From: Bacillota bacterium
GTDB lineage: Bacteria > Bacillota > Clostridia > Oscillospirales > Ruminococcaceae
Direction of reading: 5' to 3'
DNA length: 12,682 nt
NCBI GenBank assembly: GCA_023421245.1
Contig: JAEZTV010000012.1
Coordinates: 1-12,682 of the forward strand
The notes beneath the pieces were generated by a model, which was not told the DNA's origin, ran no database searches, and saw only the letters and a program-made list of their open reading frames with translations. Positions 12,546-12,682 of the stretch are shown in pieces. The stretch's first letter is position 1, and every line of letters begins with the position of its first letter. Made by a program: the position numbers and the translations under genes.

Positions 12546-12682
12546 GTACAACAGTATGTAGGTTTGTCAAACATCTTGGACAGAGAAGATAGAAAGAGTT
12601 TGCCGAGGTGAAAGCCAATTAAGAGGCCTCATGGGCAAGTTGTTAGAACGCCTATTGTGAATTTGGAGCTGTTTATCGAAGT
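12546..12682 (-). mobile_element. Right-edge insertion sequence fragment (end of element)
   Basis: The minus strand carries the 3' end of a transposase-like gene, and its stop is only about 20 bases from TGTACAACAG (12546-12555). A TGT-type start just outside the transposase stop is what many IS ends look like. The other end, and therefore the inverted repeat partner, lies outside the window, so the boundary is a guess. Confidence 0.4.
12567..12681 (-). CDS. Transposase/integrase C-terminus, truncated by window edge
   Basis: The last 37 codons and stop (12569-12567) of a minus-strand gene enter from the right edge. The peptide contains HNRRSNNLPMRPLNWLSP, which looks like the C-terminal end of a DDE (rve-type) integrase/transposase core, where a '..N..RP...L...SP' pattern normally follows the catalytic Glu. 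The rest of the gene, with the DDE residues, is outside the window, so the IS family cannot be named. The reading frame is intact up to the stop. The opposite frame contains a stop within the same stretch. Confidence 0.5.
   Translation of the reverse strand, partial: FDKQLQIHNRRSNNLPMRPLNWLSPRQTLSIFSVQDV

Noticed and set aside
11603..12574. 323-codon minus-strand frame opposite hydA
   Set aside because: It is antisense to a clearly recognised hydrogenase gene and has no recognisable domain; a shadow caused by the codon bias of hydA.

Overview
The window looks like a piece of a low-to-mid GC Gram-positive anaerobe of the class Clostridia, probably a gut Oscillospirales/Ruminococcaceae-type genome. 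The grounds are the electron-bifurcating [FeFe]-hydrogenase operon, the GGGtGRT/Fe-S scaffold gene pair, a SpoVB-like flippase, Rex-type operators, AGGAGG ribosome binding sites and a dense block of hairpin-rich intergenic repeats. The family-level placement is an inference.

Layout. Positions 1-900 hold no credible gene. They are a mosaic of imperfect direct repeats built from short hairpins (a 160-bp unit at 1 and 477, a 71-bp unit at 228 and 614, and shorter modules). Minus-strand genes follow: a small lipoprotein whose mature part is almost entirely an Asp-Ala repeat (stop at 1036, start at 1350), then a SpoVB/MATE-like polysaccharide flippase (1777-3354, probable TTG start). A divergent intergenic region leads to a plus-strand GNAT acetyltransferase (3831-4349) with an extended -10 promoter and a 12-bp palindrome over its -35 region.

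The next unit starts with a promoter at 4411-4439. It is followed directly by an RNA element that closely resembles the fluoride (crcB) riboswitch aptamer, with pseudoknot pairing, an extra hairpin and a competing intrinsic terminator (about 4447-4562). Downstream are an IscU/NifU-like scaffold protein (4717-5409) and a GGGtGRT protein (5484-6494), closed by a strong terminator at 6584-6624. The GGGtGRT family has no function that I know of.

A 500-base non-coding stretch then carries an extended -10 promoter and two Rex-like operators (6941-6958 and 6976-6993, the second a perfect palindrome). It leads into the hydrogenase operon: hydC (NuoE-like), a stand-alone GHKL ATPase, a thioredoxin-like [2Fe-2S] protein, hydB (NuoF-like), a possible 43-codon small gene, and hydA (H-cluster subunit). 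A terminator sits at 12407-12439. HydABC couples H2 formation to simultaneous oxidation of NADH and reduced ferredoxin, and control by the NADH/NAD+-sensing repressor Rex fits that job. The right edge contains the 3' end of a minus-strand transposase/integrase-like gene, so an insertion sequence probably continues beyond the window.

The most interesting points are the fluoride-riboswitch-like leader in front of the uncharacterised scaffold/GGGtGRT pair, the tandem Rex operators, the TSCSP (not TSCCP) active-site motif in HydA, and the possible small gene between hydB and hydA.
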